The notes under the pieces are model-generated. The model ran no database searches, was not told the DNA's origin, and saw only the letters and a program-made list of their open reading frames with translations. A stretch of DNA of 64,000 bases from the NCBI GenBank assembly GCA_902774215.1, contig CACYHU010000006.1, positions 1 through 64,000 on the forward strand. The letters run 5' to 3'. Every line of letters begins with the position of its first letter. Position 1 is the first letter of the stretch. A program made the position numbers and the translations under genes. Shown one piece after another: positions 43,958 through 52,931 of the stretch. This DNA is from an uncultured Chloroflexota bacterium (GTDB taxonomy: Bacteria > Chloroflexota > Anaerolineae > Anaerolineales > Anaerolineaceae).

Positions 43958-45685
43958 TTATAAAAACCGGGGTGAGATTTTGATCAGGTTGATGATGAGC
44001 TGAGCGATAAAAATGCCGGAAGAGATCAGCCAGGCTCCGATTTTGATATATTTACTCTTTATATCGCGGAGCGCACGGGGCAGTGCAAAAATGCAGCTCA
44101 TCAGCGGCAGCATCATCGGCAGCACATATTGGGTCGATTTCACTGCCACAAACCAGATCAGGTAAACCGCGACCACGATCCACCACAAAAAGATGATTCG
44201 GAATGTCCATTGTTCGCTGCCGGCAAAACAGGCTGTCAGCAGTGAAAAAATCAGGAAAAAGAAGCAGAACATTTCCGTAAAGTGATCTTCAAATGCCGGG
44301 CGCCAGGCATCCCAGCCGGGACGGTAATCGTTTTTCGGGTCGCTGAAATCCGCGTTGTATCCCGTACTCATCTCGCCGGTTTTTTCGGTGAGGATGGCAG
44401 TCATGTTTTGGCGGGCATCGGCGCGGAAAAGGAAGGGACTGCTCCACAAGATCGTGCCTCCCATGACCAGGATGAACAGGATGCCTCTGAATATTGCCTG
44501 TTTCAGCCGGATTTTTTTCATCAGAACTCCGCTGAGCAGGCAGACAAAAACCGCCAGGAAAAAGAAGAAGCCGAACAGGCGGGTGGCGGCGGAAAGCCCC
44601 ACAAAAAAGGCGCACAGATAAAAATTCCTGCCGAAGCGCAGCCGGTCTCGCTGCAGGAAGTAAAGCGCCGCACAGACAAAGAAAAGGTTCAGCCCGTCCG
44701 GATGCCAGAAGCCCTGGTTATTCTGAAGGGAACCGGGCGCAGTCAGCAGGAAGACATAAATCGCTGTGCTCACCAACGGGTTTTCAAAACGGGCAGTCAT
44801 GAACACCAGTATCAGACATCCTAGCATCAGCGGTACCACAGAGACCATCACCCTCAGCGTCGGCAGCGTGAGGTCGATCCGCTGCATGAAATCCGGTCCA
44901 AGGAACAGCCGGTATGGCAGCAGGACAAAGTACGAAACCGCGTAAAAGGGGTAGCCGTAATGATAGTCCTCATGGATATAATGATGGTAAAGCCATTCGC
45001 TGTAAGAATTCCCGGGGTTCGAGACATCGGTCAGGATCGGGTAGATCACATATTCATCACCGCCGTAAGCCTTGAAGGCATCCATGTTCCGGGTCCCGTT
45101 GATATTTGAAGGCATCAGGACCGCGATATATACCAAACCGATCAGAAGCAGAATGAGCAGCGTTTTTTTCTGTTTTGCCGAGAGATCCCGGAGCCGGGGG
45201 AAAAGCCGGTATCTTTTTACCACATTTTTTTCGCGGAAAAAATCCCGGAAGGAAACGTACAGCAAAACCGCGGCAGAAAGGAATATCCATCCTGCCCAGA
45301 GCAGCTGGGGACGCAGGTTTTTCGGAATGAAAAGCCAGGAGAATTTGAAGCTCCAGAGACTGACGAACAGCCCGAAAATTGCGGCAAGAAAAACAAAGTA
45401 AGCTCTGTCTCCGCGGCGGAGCCAGCTGCTTAGTTTTTCAGAGACCGCACCGTTCGATTTAATTTCGCGGATCAGGATCAGTACAAAGGCGGCGATACAT
45501 ACGCCGGTAAAAAGTCCCAGCGCCCAGCGGCTGAGTGAATAAGCGCCCAGCTGTGCATTTTTTGCTTCTGAGGGGTTGGAAAAAGTATAAAAAAGTGCTG
45601 CCAGTCCTGTAAGGACTGACAGTGCACAAAATAATCGAAAACGTTTTGAAGTCAACAGTTTCTGACCCCTGATCCCTGCGTTCAC
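43958..45685 (-). CDS. polytopic membrane protein, GT39-like
   Basis: 575 residues with about twelve spans. A charged loop NGTRNMDAFKAYGGDEYVIYPILTD lies in the middle and QNNQGFWHPDGLNLFFVCAALYFLQRDR follows, both reminiscent of GT-C enzymes that use polyprenyl-phosphate sugars. The GTG start overlaps the htrA stop by four bases (GTGA), so the two are co-translated. That suggests a shared envelope role, but it is not proof. Confidence 0.7.
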   Translation of the reverse strand: MNAGIRGQKLLTSKRFRLFCALSVLTGLAALFYTFSNPSEAKNAQLGAYSLSRWALGLFTGVCIAAFVLILIREIKSNGAVSEKLSSWLRRGDRAYFVFLAAIFGLFVSLWSFKFSWLFIPKNLRPQLLWAGWIFLSAAVLLYVSFRDFFREKNVVKRYRLFPRLRDLSAKQKKTLLILLLIGLVYIAVLMPSNINGTRNMDAFKAYGGDEYVIYPILTDVSNPGNSYSEWLYHHYIHEDYHYGYPFYAVSYFVLLPYRLFLGPDFMQRIDLTLPTLRVMVSVVPLMLGCLILVFMTARFENPLVSTAIYVFLLTAPGSLQNNQGFWHPDGLNLFFVCAALYFLQRDRLRFGRNFYLCAFFVGLSAATRLFGFFFFLAVFVCLLSGVLMKKIRLKQAIFRGILFILVMGGTILWSSPFLFRADARQNMTAILTEKTGEMSTGYNADFSDPKNDYRPGWDAWRPAFEDHFTEMFCFFFLIFSLLTACFAGSEQWTFRIIFLWWIVVAVYLIWFVAVKSTQYVLPMMLPLMSCIFALPRALRDIKSKYIKIGAWLISSGIFIAQLIINLIKISPRFL

Positions 45686-46992
45686 AGCTGTGTAACACCG
45701 CTTGTATCGGCATCACCGGCCAGTGTGATCGTGGTGGTTTTTATTTGTGAGCCACGGTAAAATTCAATTTCAACGGTGTCTCCCGGGCTGTACTTGAACA
45801 GACAGTTGTAGAAGGAGCCGTTTTCTGCAATGGAGTAGTCGCCAATGCGGATGATAATGTCGTCTACCTTCAGACCTGCTTTGGCAGCCGGTCCGCCGGA
45901 TGTGATCTCCATGATATAAACGCCGGAATCTGTCGGCAGCCGGTAATAACGGGCGATCCGCGGGGTGATCTCGGTCCAGCGGATCCCAAGGACCGGGCGG
46001 CTGAAAGCTCCATTCCGGATGATTTGTTCACCGATCAGTTTTGCGGTGTTTGAGGGAATCGCGAAACCCAGACCTTCAGCAGTCGCGCTGGAGTAGCTTG
46101 ACCCGCGGACGATCATCACATTGATCCCAATCACTTCACCGGCCAGGTTGACCAGCGGCCCGCCGGAATTTCCCTGATTAATGGCGGTATCGGTCTGGAT
46201 CAGGTTTTCCATCTGATACCCGTTGGAGGATTCCAGAAACCGTCCCGTGGCGCTGATCACACCGACCGTGACCGTGTTTTTAAAGTTTCCTAAAGGCGAA
46301 CCGATAGCGATCGCTGTTTCTCCCGGCTTCAGCAGATCTGAATTACCCAGTTTGGCCACTGCCGGAACTTCACCATCGACCTTCAGCACGGCGAGATCTG
46401 AAAACGGATCCGCATTGATCAGCGTGGCCTGCAGGATCGTCCCGTTTGCCAGCTCTGCATAATATTCCCTGCCTTCACTGATCACATGATTGTTAGTCAG
46501 GATGTAGCCATCCTCACTGATGATCACACCGGATCCCATGGATGTAGAGTCTGAGGTACGATAGCCGAAATAAGTCATCGTGCCGGGGACCACTGCGGTT
46601 ATTGTTACGACTGCCGGAGCTACTTCTTCCACGACCCGTGTGACCTGGCTGGAGACTTCAACCTGCATCGCTTCGATCTGTCCGGTTTCCTGCCGGGCAT
46701 TCAGATCTGTGATCTGAGTCTGCAAAGCTTTGATCTGATCCTGTAATTCAGTGATTTCCGATGCGGAAACCGTATCCTGCGGGATTTCAGCAGTTTTCTC
46801 ACTCTTGTCAGCGAAAGGAAGGTTCAGAAACGAACTGCCTTTCCCTGTCAAAACCGCACCTAATGTTCCGCCCAGAATAGCTGCAACCAGAACGATCAGA
46901 ATAACCGTTCCCCAAGAGGGTCGGTTATTATTGTTCCGGTTCTGCCTGTCCTGCCGGACTTCATAATAAGGCTGATAATTATTGTTGTACAT
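45682..46992 (-). CDS. htrA: HtrA/DegP-type membrane serine protease
   Basis: 436 residues. An asparagine-rich cytoplasmic start (1-27), one membrane span (about 28-50) and a coiled-coil stalk (75-110) lead to the trypsin-fold domain with the triad His169 (TNNHVI), Asp199 (SDLAVLKV) and Ser276 (GNSGGPL). One PDZ domain (about 340-430) follows, with GPAAKAGLKVDDIIIRI. It degrades or refolds damaged proteins outside the membrane. The anchored, single-PDZ form resembles Gram-positive HtrA. Confidence 0.93.
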   Translation of the reverse strand: MYNNNYQPYYEVRQDRQNRNNNNRPSWGTVILIVLVAAILGGTLGAVLTGKGSSFLNLPFADKSEKTAEIPQDTVSASEITELQDQIKALQTQITDLNARQETGQIEAMQVEVSSQVTRVVEEVAPAVVTITAVVPGTMTYFGYRTSDSTSMGSGVIISEDGYILTNNHVISEGREYYAELANGTILQATLINADPFSDLAVLKVDGEVPAVAKLGNSDLLKPGETAIAIGSPLGNFKNTVTVGVISATGRFLESSNGYQMENLIQTDTAINQGNSGGPLVNLAGEVIGINVMIVRGSSYSSATAEGLGFAIPSNTAKLIGEQIIRNGAFSRPVLGIRWTEITPRIARYYRLPTDSGVYIMEITSGGPAAKAGLKVDDIIIRIGDYSIAENGSFYNCLFKYSPGDTVEIEFYRGSQIKTTTITLAGDADTSGVTQL

Positions 46993-47098
46993 ATTGTTTC
47001 TTACTTTAAAAAATGAATGTCTGATTTATTTCGCTGATAAGTATTGTAAAAAATCCGCTCCAAAGAGCTGCTGACCACTGTCTGCCGGCAGCAGTCCG

Positions 47099-47647
47099 CT
47101 ATTTCTTTCTTCGAAAGAGCAGCAGCATCAGCATAGCAGCCGGCCAGACCCAGGTCCTGCTTCCGGGACCGCTGCTGCCCGTGCAGGGTGCACTGCGTAC
47201 CGCCTCCAGCAGATAATGATCCTTAATTTCCGGTTTTCTGATACTTCGCAGCAGGTATCCGAAAAACTGTTCGTCAGTGACGTTTTCCATCACCTCGGCC
47301 TTTTCTTCGGGAGAAAGCAGCTTTACCGTTCCAGCAAACCATCCCTGCTTCATCCACAGCTCCACACCGGGGTTCTGGATCAGGTTTTCGCGGATAGCTT
47401 CCAGTTCTTTTTCTGTCAGTGCAAGCAGAAAACGCCCGTTCTGTTCGTAACAGGGGAAGGAATATTTTTCACTTCTTCCCGGAAAGTAAAGTACTGCCTG
47501 CTGTCCGAATATCTCCGGTTTCACGTTGATCAAAGGTCCAAGTCCGGTCTCCCAGGCAAAAAGTTTCACCTTCCGGAAAAGAGAACTGCCGAGTTTATCA
47601 ATATTTTTGTTTTTTACAGATTCGATTGCCTGCTCCCGGATGTCCAT
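47099..47647 (-). CDS. hypothetical protein with C-terminal membrane tail
   Basis: 182 residues. The body (about 40-150) has the look of a split-barrel, nitroreductase-like flavin/F420-binding fold (GPLINVKPEIFGQQAVLYFPG, then ELWMKQGWFAGTVKLL), but this is a weak guess. The end is a glycine/serine linker followed by WVWPAAMLMLLLFRRKK, a single membrane tail with a basic anchor, as in sorted or tail-anchored proteins. The ATG at 47647 has GAGG six bases upstream; the frame extends a few codons earlier. Its ribosome site overlaps the stop of the NYN gene. Confidence 0.5.
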   Translation of the reverse strand: MDIREQAIESVKNKNIDKLGSSLFRKVKLFAWETGLGPLINVKPEIFGQQAVLYFPGRSEKYSFPCYEQNGRFLLALTEKELEAIRENLIQNPGVELWMKQGWFAGTVKLLSPEEKAEVMENVTDEQFFGYLLRSIRKPEIKDHYLLEAVRSAPCTGSSGPGSRTWVWPAAMLMLLLFRRKK

Positions 47648-47655
47648 ACTGTGCC

Positions 47656-48474
47656 TCAATTCTTTACGCGTGCATAAATTACCGATGTGCCGTCAGAACC
47701 TTTGACCTCTTTGGTTTCAAACTCATCCGGGTAGGCCTGGATCAGCAGTGAAAGCTGACGGAACCCGAACGTGCGGGAGTCAAAACCCGGGTCCAGCTGA
47801 CGCAGATGATGACCGAGAGAACCGAGAAAAGCCCATCCGTTATCCTGCGCGGCAAGGTCAAAGGCCTTTTTCAGCAGCGGGATCGGGGTGTTCTGATTGT
47901 TGTTGTCCTTTTCTTCGGTGCTGTTTTTCCTGGTTCGTTTTTTCTTCGCCGGAGATTTTGAGGTTTCCGGTTTGGCAGGTTCTGCGGGACCAAGATTTTC
48001 TGTGTAGACAAAAAGGTCACAGGCATTTACAAAAGCGCGGGGCGTCTGTTTTTTGCCGATACCCATCACAAAAATGCCGTTTTCGCGGATGCGGGTAGCA
48101 AGGCGGGTATAGTCACTGTCACTGGAAACCAGACAGAACCCGTCTACTGACCCGGAATAAAACAGGTCCATCGCATCAATGATCATGGCGCTGTCTGTGG
48201 CATTTTTGCCTACTGTATAACGGAATTGCTGGATCGGCTGGATGGCGTGAGTCTGAAGCACATCTTTCCAGCCGCCCATGTTGGAAGCTGTCCAGTCTCC
48301 GTAAATGCGCCGGATCGTGATCAATCCGTATTTTGTCGTCTCCGCGAGCATCTTCTCGATCATGGAGGGCTGCGCGTTATCACCGTCGATCAGCATGGCA
48401 ATTCGCTGTGAAGGGGTGACATCCATGATGTCACGAATTGTAAGACTGTTGTTGATATCCATATTATTTGCCAT
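47656..48474 (-). CDS. NYN-domain protein with OST-HTH/LOTUS-like domain
   Basis: 272 residues. The N-terminal NYN (LabA/DUF88-like, PIN-related nuclease) domain has the aspartates in AMLIDGDNAQ, TDSAMIIDAMDL and FCLVSSDSDYTRLATRIRE. A basic, lysine-rich linker (about 172-200) then leads to an OST-HTH/LOTUS-type domain ending FGFRQLSLLIQAYPDEFE, known to bind RNA in eukaryotes and found beside NYN in bacteria. It is probably an RNA-directed nuclease or binding protein. ATG 48474 is chosen because AAAGGA precedes it. Confidence 0.85.
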   Translation of the reverse strand: MANNMDINNSLTIRDIMDVTPSQRIAMLIDGDNAQPSMIEKMLAETTKYGLITIRRIYGDWTASNMGGWKDVLQTHAIQPIQQFRYTVGKNATDSAMIIDAMDLFYSGSVDGFCLVSSDSDYTRLATRIRENGIFVMGIGKKQTPRAFVNACDLFVYTENLGPAEPAKPETSKSPAKKKRTRKNSTEEKDNNNQNTPIPLLKKAFDLAAQDNGWAFLGSLGHHLRQLDPGFDSRTFGFRQLSLLIQAYPDEFETKEVKGSDGTSVIYARVKN

Positions 48475-48618
48475 AATTGATCCTTTCCCTGGATCGTAAA
48501 AAAAGCGATCCTCTGACAATTATATTTTATTTTTCGGTGGTTTTTGAATTTCATATAAATATCTATTGAACCTTGCGGAAAAACCGCTTATTTCCGCGGT
48601 ATTTTGTCATTTAAATAT

Positions 48619-48647
48619 TTGCAAAATTTGTGTACTTATGGTATATT
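48619..48647 (+). promoter_or_regulatory. promoter of the infC-rpmI-rplT operon
   Basis: TTGCAA (48619-48624) and TATATT (48642-48647) are separated by 17 bases, a good sigma-70 promoter. Upstream is a GCGG/CCGC stem near 48576-48598. The leader to infC is about 45 bases. Confidence 0.7.
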
Positions 48648-48702
48648 TTATGCGATATCGATTTATTTCAGGCTGAATGAAATAAATATCAAGGAGTTTA
48701 TT

Positions 48703-49329
48703 ATCAGTACACAAGATTTCCGCGTAAATGAGATGATCCGGCTCCCTGAGATCCGTGTCATCGATAACCAGGGGAACAACCTGGGCGTAATGTCGACGAA
48801 AGAAGCGCTGCAGATCGCACGCGACCGTGATTTGGACCTGGTAGAAGTCTCTCCAAACGCAAATCCGCCGGTATGCCGTATCATTGATTTCGGCAAATTC
48901 CTTTATGAACGCACCAAGAAGGAAAAGGAAGCCAAAAAGTCTCAGGTTAAAATTGAGGTGAAAGAGATCCGTCTCCGCCCCAAGACAAATGACCACCATC
49001 GCGGTTTTAAAACCCGCGACGCCCGCCGCTGGCTGCTTGAAAATAAGAAAGTGCGTGTCACTGTCCGCTTCCGCGGCCGTGAGATCACTTACCCGGAACT
49101 TGCGCTGGAAGATCTGAAAGAAATCGCAGAGGAACTGAGCGATATCGCCACAATTGAACAGGCTCCTGCCATGGAAGGCCGTGTCATGAGCATGCTGATG
49201 TCGCCGAATCCGAAAAAGATCGCGAAATACAAGGCCGATCTGGCAGCACATAAGATCGTTGAAGAACCGATCGAAGAGGAAGAGGACTTTGACGATGAGG
49301 ATTTCGATGAAGAGGATGAAGAAGAATAA
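48703..49329 (+). CDS. infC: translation initiation factor IF-3, non-canonical start
   Basis: 208 residues. IF-3 binds the 30S subunit and checks the start codon. The N domain begins FRVNEMIRLPEIRVIDNQG, and the C domain has EIRLRPKTNDHH and VRFRGREITYPELA. The acidic tail (EEEEDFDDEDFDEEDEEE-like) is longer than usual. No ATG, GTG or TTG fits. AAGGAG (48691-48696) is followed at six bases by ATC 48703, and three bases earlier is ATT 48700. IF-3 rejects such codons, so an AUU/AUC start makes its synthesis self-limiting, as for the AUU start of infC in Escherichia coli. Confidence 0.92.
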   Translation: MSTQDFRVNEMIRLPEIRVIDNQGNNLGVMSTKEALQIARDRDLDLVEVSPNANPPVCRIIDFGKFLYERTKKEKEAKKSQVKIEVKEIRLRPKTNDHHRGFKTRDARRWLLENKKVRVTVRFRGREITYPELALEDLKEIAEELSDIATIEQAPAMEGRVMSMLMSPNPKKIAKYKADLAAHKIVEEPIEEEEDFDDEDFDEEDEEE

Positions 49330-49432
49330 TTTCTTTTTCTTTTGATTTCGAAAACCGTGTATAATAACATAGCTAATCAATCGAATGGCATTCATTTGAA
49401 TGCTGTTTAATTTTGTTGTAAGGAGTTTTGTT

Positions 49433-49641
49433 GTGCCACGCAAACAAACAGCTGGAAAATATAAGTTGAAGACCCACAAGGCAACGTCCAAGCCATGCTT
49501 GTACGCACAAAGGGTGGCAAGAGCCATTTCCGCCGCCGCACTTCTGACCGCGTAAAGCTGCTTTTGTCTGAGATGGTCACTGTCGAAGGTAAGAAAACCA
49601 TCGTCCGTGTGAAGCGTCTCGCTCCCTATATGGAGCACTAA
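49433..49641 (+). pseudogene. rpmI: ribosomal protein bL35 gene, disrupted
   Basis: A GTG (or unclear) start after AAGGAG gives PRKQTAGKYKLKTHKATSK, the normal front of L35. The frame then goes astray and stops at 49553 after 40 codons. The rest of L35 (MLVRTKGGKSHFRRRTSDRVK...) is readable in another frame from 49495 to 49641. Between the two parts the family's RF-x-x-TGSGK segment is missing: only two bases separate AAG (49490-49492) and ATG 49495, where about 27 are expected. So the break looks like a deletion of about 25 bases rather than a simple single-base slip. Confidence 0.75.
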
Positions 49642-49727
49642 TCGGTTCTTTCAATTTTTAGTTCGGCTATCGGATGTTTGCAACTGATCGGGAGATCGAC
49701 GTCCGAGGGTCCGAAAAGGAGTAATAT

Positions 49728-50078
49728 ATGGCACGTGTAAAGGGAGGTCCTCAGGGACATCGCCGCCACAAGAAGTTATTGAAGAGTGCGGAAGGTTACG
49801 TCCTCACTCGCCGCAAGCTGTATCGCCGCGCTAATGAAACCATGCTCACCGCTCTCTGGTATGCATTCCGCGACCGCCGCGTACGCAAGCGCGAACTGCG
49901 CAAGCTGTGGATCGCCAGAATTAACGCTGCAGCCCGGCTCAATGGAATTTCCTACAGCCGCCTGATCGCAGGTCTGAAGAAGGCTAACGTCGCTTTGAAT
50001 CGCAAGATGCTCGCTGACGTTGCTGTCCGTGATCCCCAGGCGTTCAGCAAAATTGCCGAAATTGCAAAAGCTGCATAA
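49728..50078 (+). CDS. rplT: ribosomal protein bL20
   Basis: 116 residues. [24 protein letters not shown] and [20 protein letters not shown] are characteristic of L20, which binds 23S rRNA early in large-subunit assembly and often represses its own operon. AAAAGGAG precedes the ATG. The operon order infC-rpmI-rplT is the standard one, ended by the hairpin just downstream. Front sequence has a short variant ([11 protein letters not shown], where many have TRGVTARARHKK). Confidence 0.95.
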   Translation: MARVKGGPQGHRRHKKLLKSAEGYVLTRRKLYRRANETMLTALWYAFRDRRVRKRELRKLWIARINAAARLNGISYSRLIAGLKKANVALNRKMLADVAVRDPQAFSKIAEIAKAA

Positions 50079-50097
50079 CTATCGTAAATTAGCAAAA

Positions 50098-50126
50098 AAC
50101 AGCTCCCAACCGGGAGCTGTTTTTTT
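50098..50126. terminator. terminator after rplT
   Basis: AACAGCTCCC pairs perfectly with GGGAGCTGTT around a four-base loop and is followed by a seven-T run. It serves the plus-strand infC-rplT operon. The T-run touches the stop of the HAD gene on the other strand, so it may also help stop transcription from there. Confidence 0.88.
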
Positions 50127-50748
50127 AGTCTTCGATCGTCAGGTAATCAAGGACAGATCCGCTGACAGGCAGATGGATGGTTTTTAAACCGGCCGCTTTT
50201 GCGCCTTCAATGTTGACTGCCATGTCATCGATAAAGACACTGTGAGCAGGATCAAGCCGGTATTTTTCGATGATCAGCTGATAGATCTCCGGCTGTGGTT
50301 TGCGCAGCTTGCATTCATAAGAAATCACCTGCCCGTCAAAATCCTCAAAAAAAACGTTATGCTCCTGCATCACCCGGAAGCAGGTCTCCTGAAAATTGGA
50401 AAGAATATAAGTTTTTGCCCCGGCTTCCTTCACCTGATAAAAAGCCACAACATTTTTCGGGATCGCCTTGAAATAGTCATACCAGTGTTTGTGATAGAGA
50501 ATGACTTCCCGGCGCAGCTGCGGTTCTTTATATAAGGCATTTGATAAAAATTCATCATCGCTGATGAGCCCCATATCAAGTCTGGTCCAATCTTCAGATT
50601 CGGGAAAAACCTTCAGCAGACGGTCGGTATATTCCGGTGCGATACCCATTTCTAGCATGAAGCGGCGGGGATTATAATCCAGAAGAACATTTCCCAGATC
50701 AAAAATAACAGCATCGATTGGTGTGCGGTCTTCATTTAAATAAATCAT
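50125..50748 (-). CDS. HAD-superfamily hydrolase (subfamily IA)
   Basis: 207 residues. Motif I is VIFDLGNVLLDYNP (the catalytic aspartate followed by L-G rather than D-x-D), motif II is ILSNFQET, and motif III/IV is CKLRKPQPEIYQ plus VFIDDMAVNIEGAK. DLGNVLL is the form seen in YihX-type sugar-phosphate phosphatases. The gene is a close paralogue of the one directly upstream, with a six-base gap. Substrate unknown. Confidence 0.85.
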   Translation of the reverse strand: MIYLNEDRTPIDAVIFDLGNVLLDYNPRRFMLEMGIAPEYTDRLLKVFPESEDWTRLDMGLISDDEFLSNALYKEPQLRREVILYHKHWYDYFKAIPKNVVAFYQVKEAGAKTYILSNFQETCFRVMQEHNVFFEDFDGQVISYECKLRKPQPEIYQLIIEKYRLDPAHSVFIDDMAVNIEGAKAAGLKTIHLPVSGSVLDYLTIED

Positions 50749-50754
50749 GGCAGC

Positions 50755-51390
50755 TTATTTTTCCTCATTAAATTCAAGGTAATCCTCAATTGTTCCCCCG
50801 GCAGGGAGATTGAGCGTGATAAATCCCATCTTTGATCCGGCTGCCGTGTTCTTTTCCCTGTCATCAACAAAAAGGGTGTGAGAGGGATCGATTTCCGGAT
50901 AGGTTTTCAGCAGTTCTTCAAAGATTCCCGGATATGGTTTTGTGATCTTACAGGCACCGGATATTATTTCTCCGTCAAGATCATGCAGGAAGATAAAATG
51001 GTCCCTGAAATACGCGTAATCTCCTTCGGAACAGTCCGAAAGCAGGTACGTTTTCAATCCGGCCTCTTTGGCACGGCAGAGCAATTCAACGTTGGGTATG
51101 ATGGCAGTAAAGCATTCGGCGCGGTGTTTCATATAATGAATGATTTCGCTGCGCATTGAGGGTTCATCGCGGACTGCAAGACGTATAATATCATCTTTGG
51201 TCAGCACACCGCGGTCATATTCAGAATATTCCGGACGGCCGTCAACGATTTCGATGAGACGCGGGATTTTCTGAGGCGGGATGCCCAGTTCAAACATGAA
51301 CCTGGCCGGTTCATAAGCGAGCAGAACGTTGCCAAGGTCAAAAACGATAGCTGATAATTCTGTGTTGTTTCCTTTAAGGTTTATTTTCAT
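50755..51390 (-). CDS. HAD-superfamily hydrolase (subfamily IA), paralogue
   Basis: 211 residues with the same motif order: VFDLGNVLLAYEPARFMFELGIP, LLSDCSEGDYAYF, CKITKPYPGIFE and TLFVDDREKNTAAGSK. It aligns along its whole length with the neighbouring HAD gene, so the two arose by tandem duplication. The motif I of this copy has AYEP where the sister has DYNP, so it loses the second aspartate. This may alter substrate choice. Confidence 0.85.
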   Translation of the reverse strand: MKINLKGNNTELSAIVFDLGNVLLAYEPARFMFELGIPPQKIPRLIEIVDGRPEYSEYDRGVLTKDDIIRLAVRDEPSMRSEIIHYMKHRAECFTAIIPNVELLCRAKEAGLKTYLLSDCSEGDYAYFRDHFIFLHDLDGEIISGACKITKPYPGIFEELLKTYPEIDPSHTLFVDDREKNTAAGSKMGFITLNLPAGGTIEDYLEFNEEK

Positions 51391-51441
51391 AATATTTATT
51401 TTTATCCATATGTTAGTATAAACATAATTTTAAGATATATT

Positions 51442-51478
51442 AAAAAGGCGAATCCAATTTCTTAAGGATTCGCCTTTT
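51442..51478. terminator. bidirectional terminator between serS and the HAD pair
   Basis: AAAAAGGCGAATCC pairs with GGATTCGCCTTTT around a ten-base loop, with T-runs on either strand. It lies between the serS stop (51520) and the HAD genes' start (51390), so it mainly ends serS. Confidence 0.85.
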
Positions 51479-51519
51479 CGCTTTATTTACATAACCAACC
51501 TCTGACCGCCGGTCACTGA

Positions 51520-52797
51520 TCAGTCTTCCTTCTCGATCCGTTCGATTCCGCCCATCCAGGGTCTCAGGACATCGGGAACCGTGATCGAGCCGTCAGGATT
51601 CTGGTAGGTTTCCATGACAGAAATCAGTGTACGGGGCAGGCCGAGACCGGACCCGTTCAGTGTGTGGACAAGGCGCGGTTTACCGCTTTCGGAATCACGA
51701 TAGCGGATCTGCGCACGGCGGGCCTGGAAATCCCAGTCATTGGAAACAGAAGAAACTTCCAGCCATTCCTTGCAGCCCGGAGCCCAGACTTCAACGTCAT
51801 AGCAGATGCGGGCATTGAAACCAAGATCACCGGTGCACTGCGCGATAATGCGGTAATTCAGTCCCAGCAGCTTGCAGGTTTCGCAGGCGGCATCCAGCAT
51901 CCGTTCATGCTCTTCTTCTGATTTTTCCGGGAGACTGTAGCAGTACATTTCAACCTTATCGAACTGATGGCCGCGCTTGATGCCGCGGACATCACGGCCG
52001 GCACTCATTTTTTCCCGGCGGAAGCATGGCGTATAAGCGGTGAAGCGCATCGGCAGCTGGGCTTCGTCGATGATTTCGCCCATGTAAAGCCCTGTCAGGG
52101 GGACTTCGGCGGTCGGGACCATCCAGAAATCCTCTTCCACGTCGTGGTAAAGGTTATCCGCAAATTTCGGCAGCTGACCGGCACCGTAAAGGATATCGCC
52201 CTTGACCATGAATGGCAGGTAGCGTTCCTTGTAGCCTTGTTTTTTGTGCAGATCCAGCATGTAAGCGATCAGGGCACGTTCAAGCTGGGCACCCTGTCCG
52301 TTCAGGACATAGAAACGGGTCCCGGAGAGCTTGGTCCCGCGGTCAAAGTCGATGATGCCGAGGTTTGTCCCCAGATCCCAGTGCGGTTTGTCCTCAAAGT
52401 CATGCTGCATTTCTGTACCGAAAGTCTTCACGACCTGGTTTTCCGCGTCACTGACGCCGTAAGGAACTTTTTCATCCGGGATATTCGGGATATTGGAGAT
52501 AATATTCTTCAGTTCTTCTTCAGTTTCTTTGGTCTGTTTATCCAGTTCGGCGATGCGGTCGCTGACCACTTTCATGGCGGCGATGCGTTCCTGACGTTCC
52601 GCAGGATCTTTTGCCTTGCCGATGGCTTTGGATTCGCTGTTGCGTTTGGCCTTCAGCGCTTCCGCTTCGCCCAGCAGTTCACGGCGGGTTTTGTCCAGTT
52701 CAAGCAGGCGGTCGACATTTTCAACACTCATCTGTCGGTCGCGCATGGATTTTTTTACGATTTCGGGATTTTCACGAATCAGTGCGATGTCCAGCAT
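51520..52797 (-). CDS. serS: seryl-tRNA synthetase
   Basis: 425 residues. An N-terminal coiled coil (about 1-110) grips the long variable arm of tRNA-Ser, and a class II catalytic domain follows. Motif 2 reads FRREKMSAGRDVRGIKRGHQFDKVEMY, and motif 3 reads GSGLGLPRTLISVMETYQ. It charges serine tRNAs, including the one at 12474. A short TTTTGCGAAA-like leader precedes it; no T-box is visible. Confidence 0.95.
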   Translation of the reverse strand: MLDIALIRENPEIVKKSMRDRQMSVENVDRLLELDKTRRELLGEAEALKAKRNSESKAIGKAKDPAERQERIAAMKVVSDRIAELDKQTKETEEELKNIISNIPNIPDEKVPYGVSDAENQVVKTFGTEMQHDFEDKPHWDLGTNLGIIDFDRGTKLSGTRFYVLNGQGAQLERALIAYMLDLHKKQGYKERYLPFMVKGDILYGAGQLPKFADNLYHDVEEDFWMVPTAEVPLTGLYMGEIIDEAQLPMRFTAYTPCFRREKMSAGRDVRGIKRGHQFDKVEMYCYSLPEKSEEEHERMLDAACETCKLLGLNYRIIAQCTGDLGFNARICYDVEVWAPGCKEWLEVSSVSNDWDFQARRAQIRYRDSESGKPRLVHTLNGSGLGLPRTLISVMETYQNPDGSITVPDVLRPWMGGIERIEKED

Positions 52798-52931
52798 TTT
52801 TCATCTCCTAAGCTTAGCTTTTCCACTGAATTATATACCGTTTTCTATCGAATTCAGTTTTACGTTCCGGAAAACAGGTATCATCAGCTTGTTTCTATAC
52901 GGTTTTTATCTTTGGAACGGAAAACCCGCTC

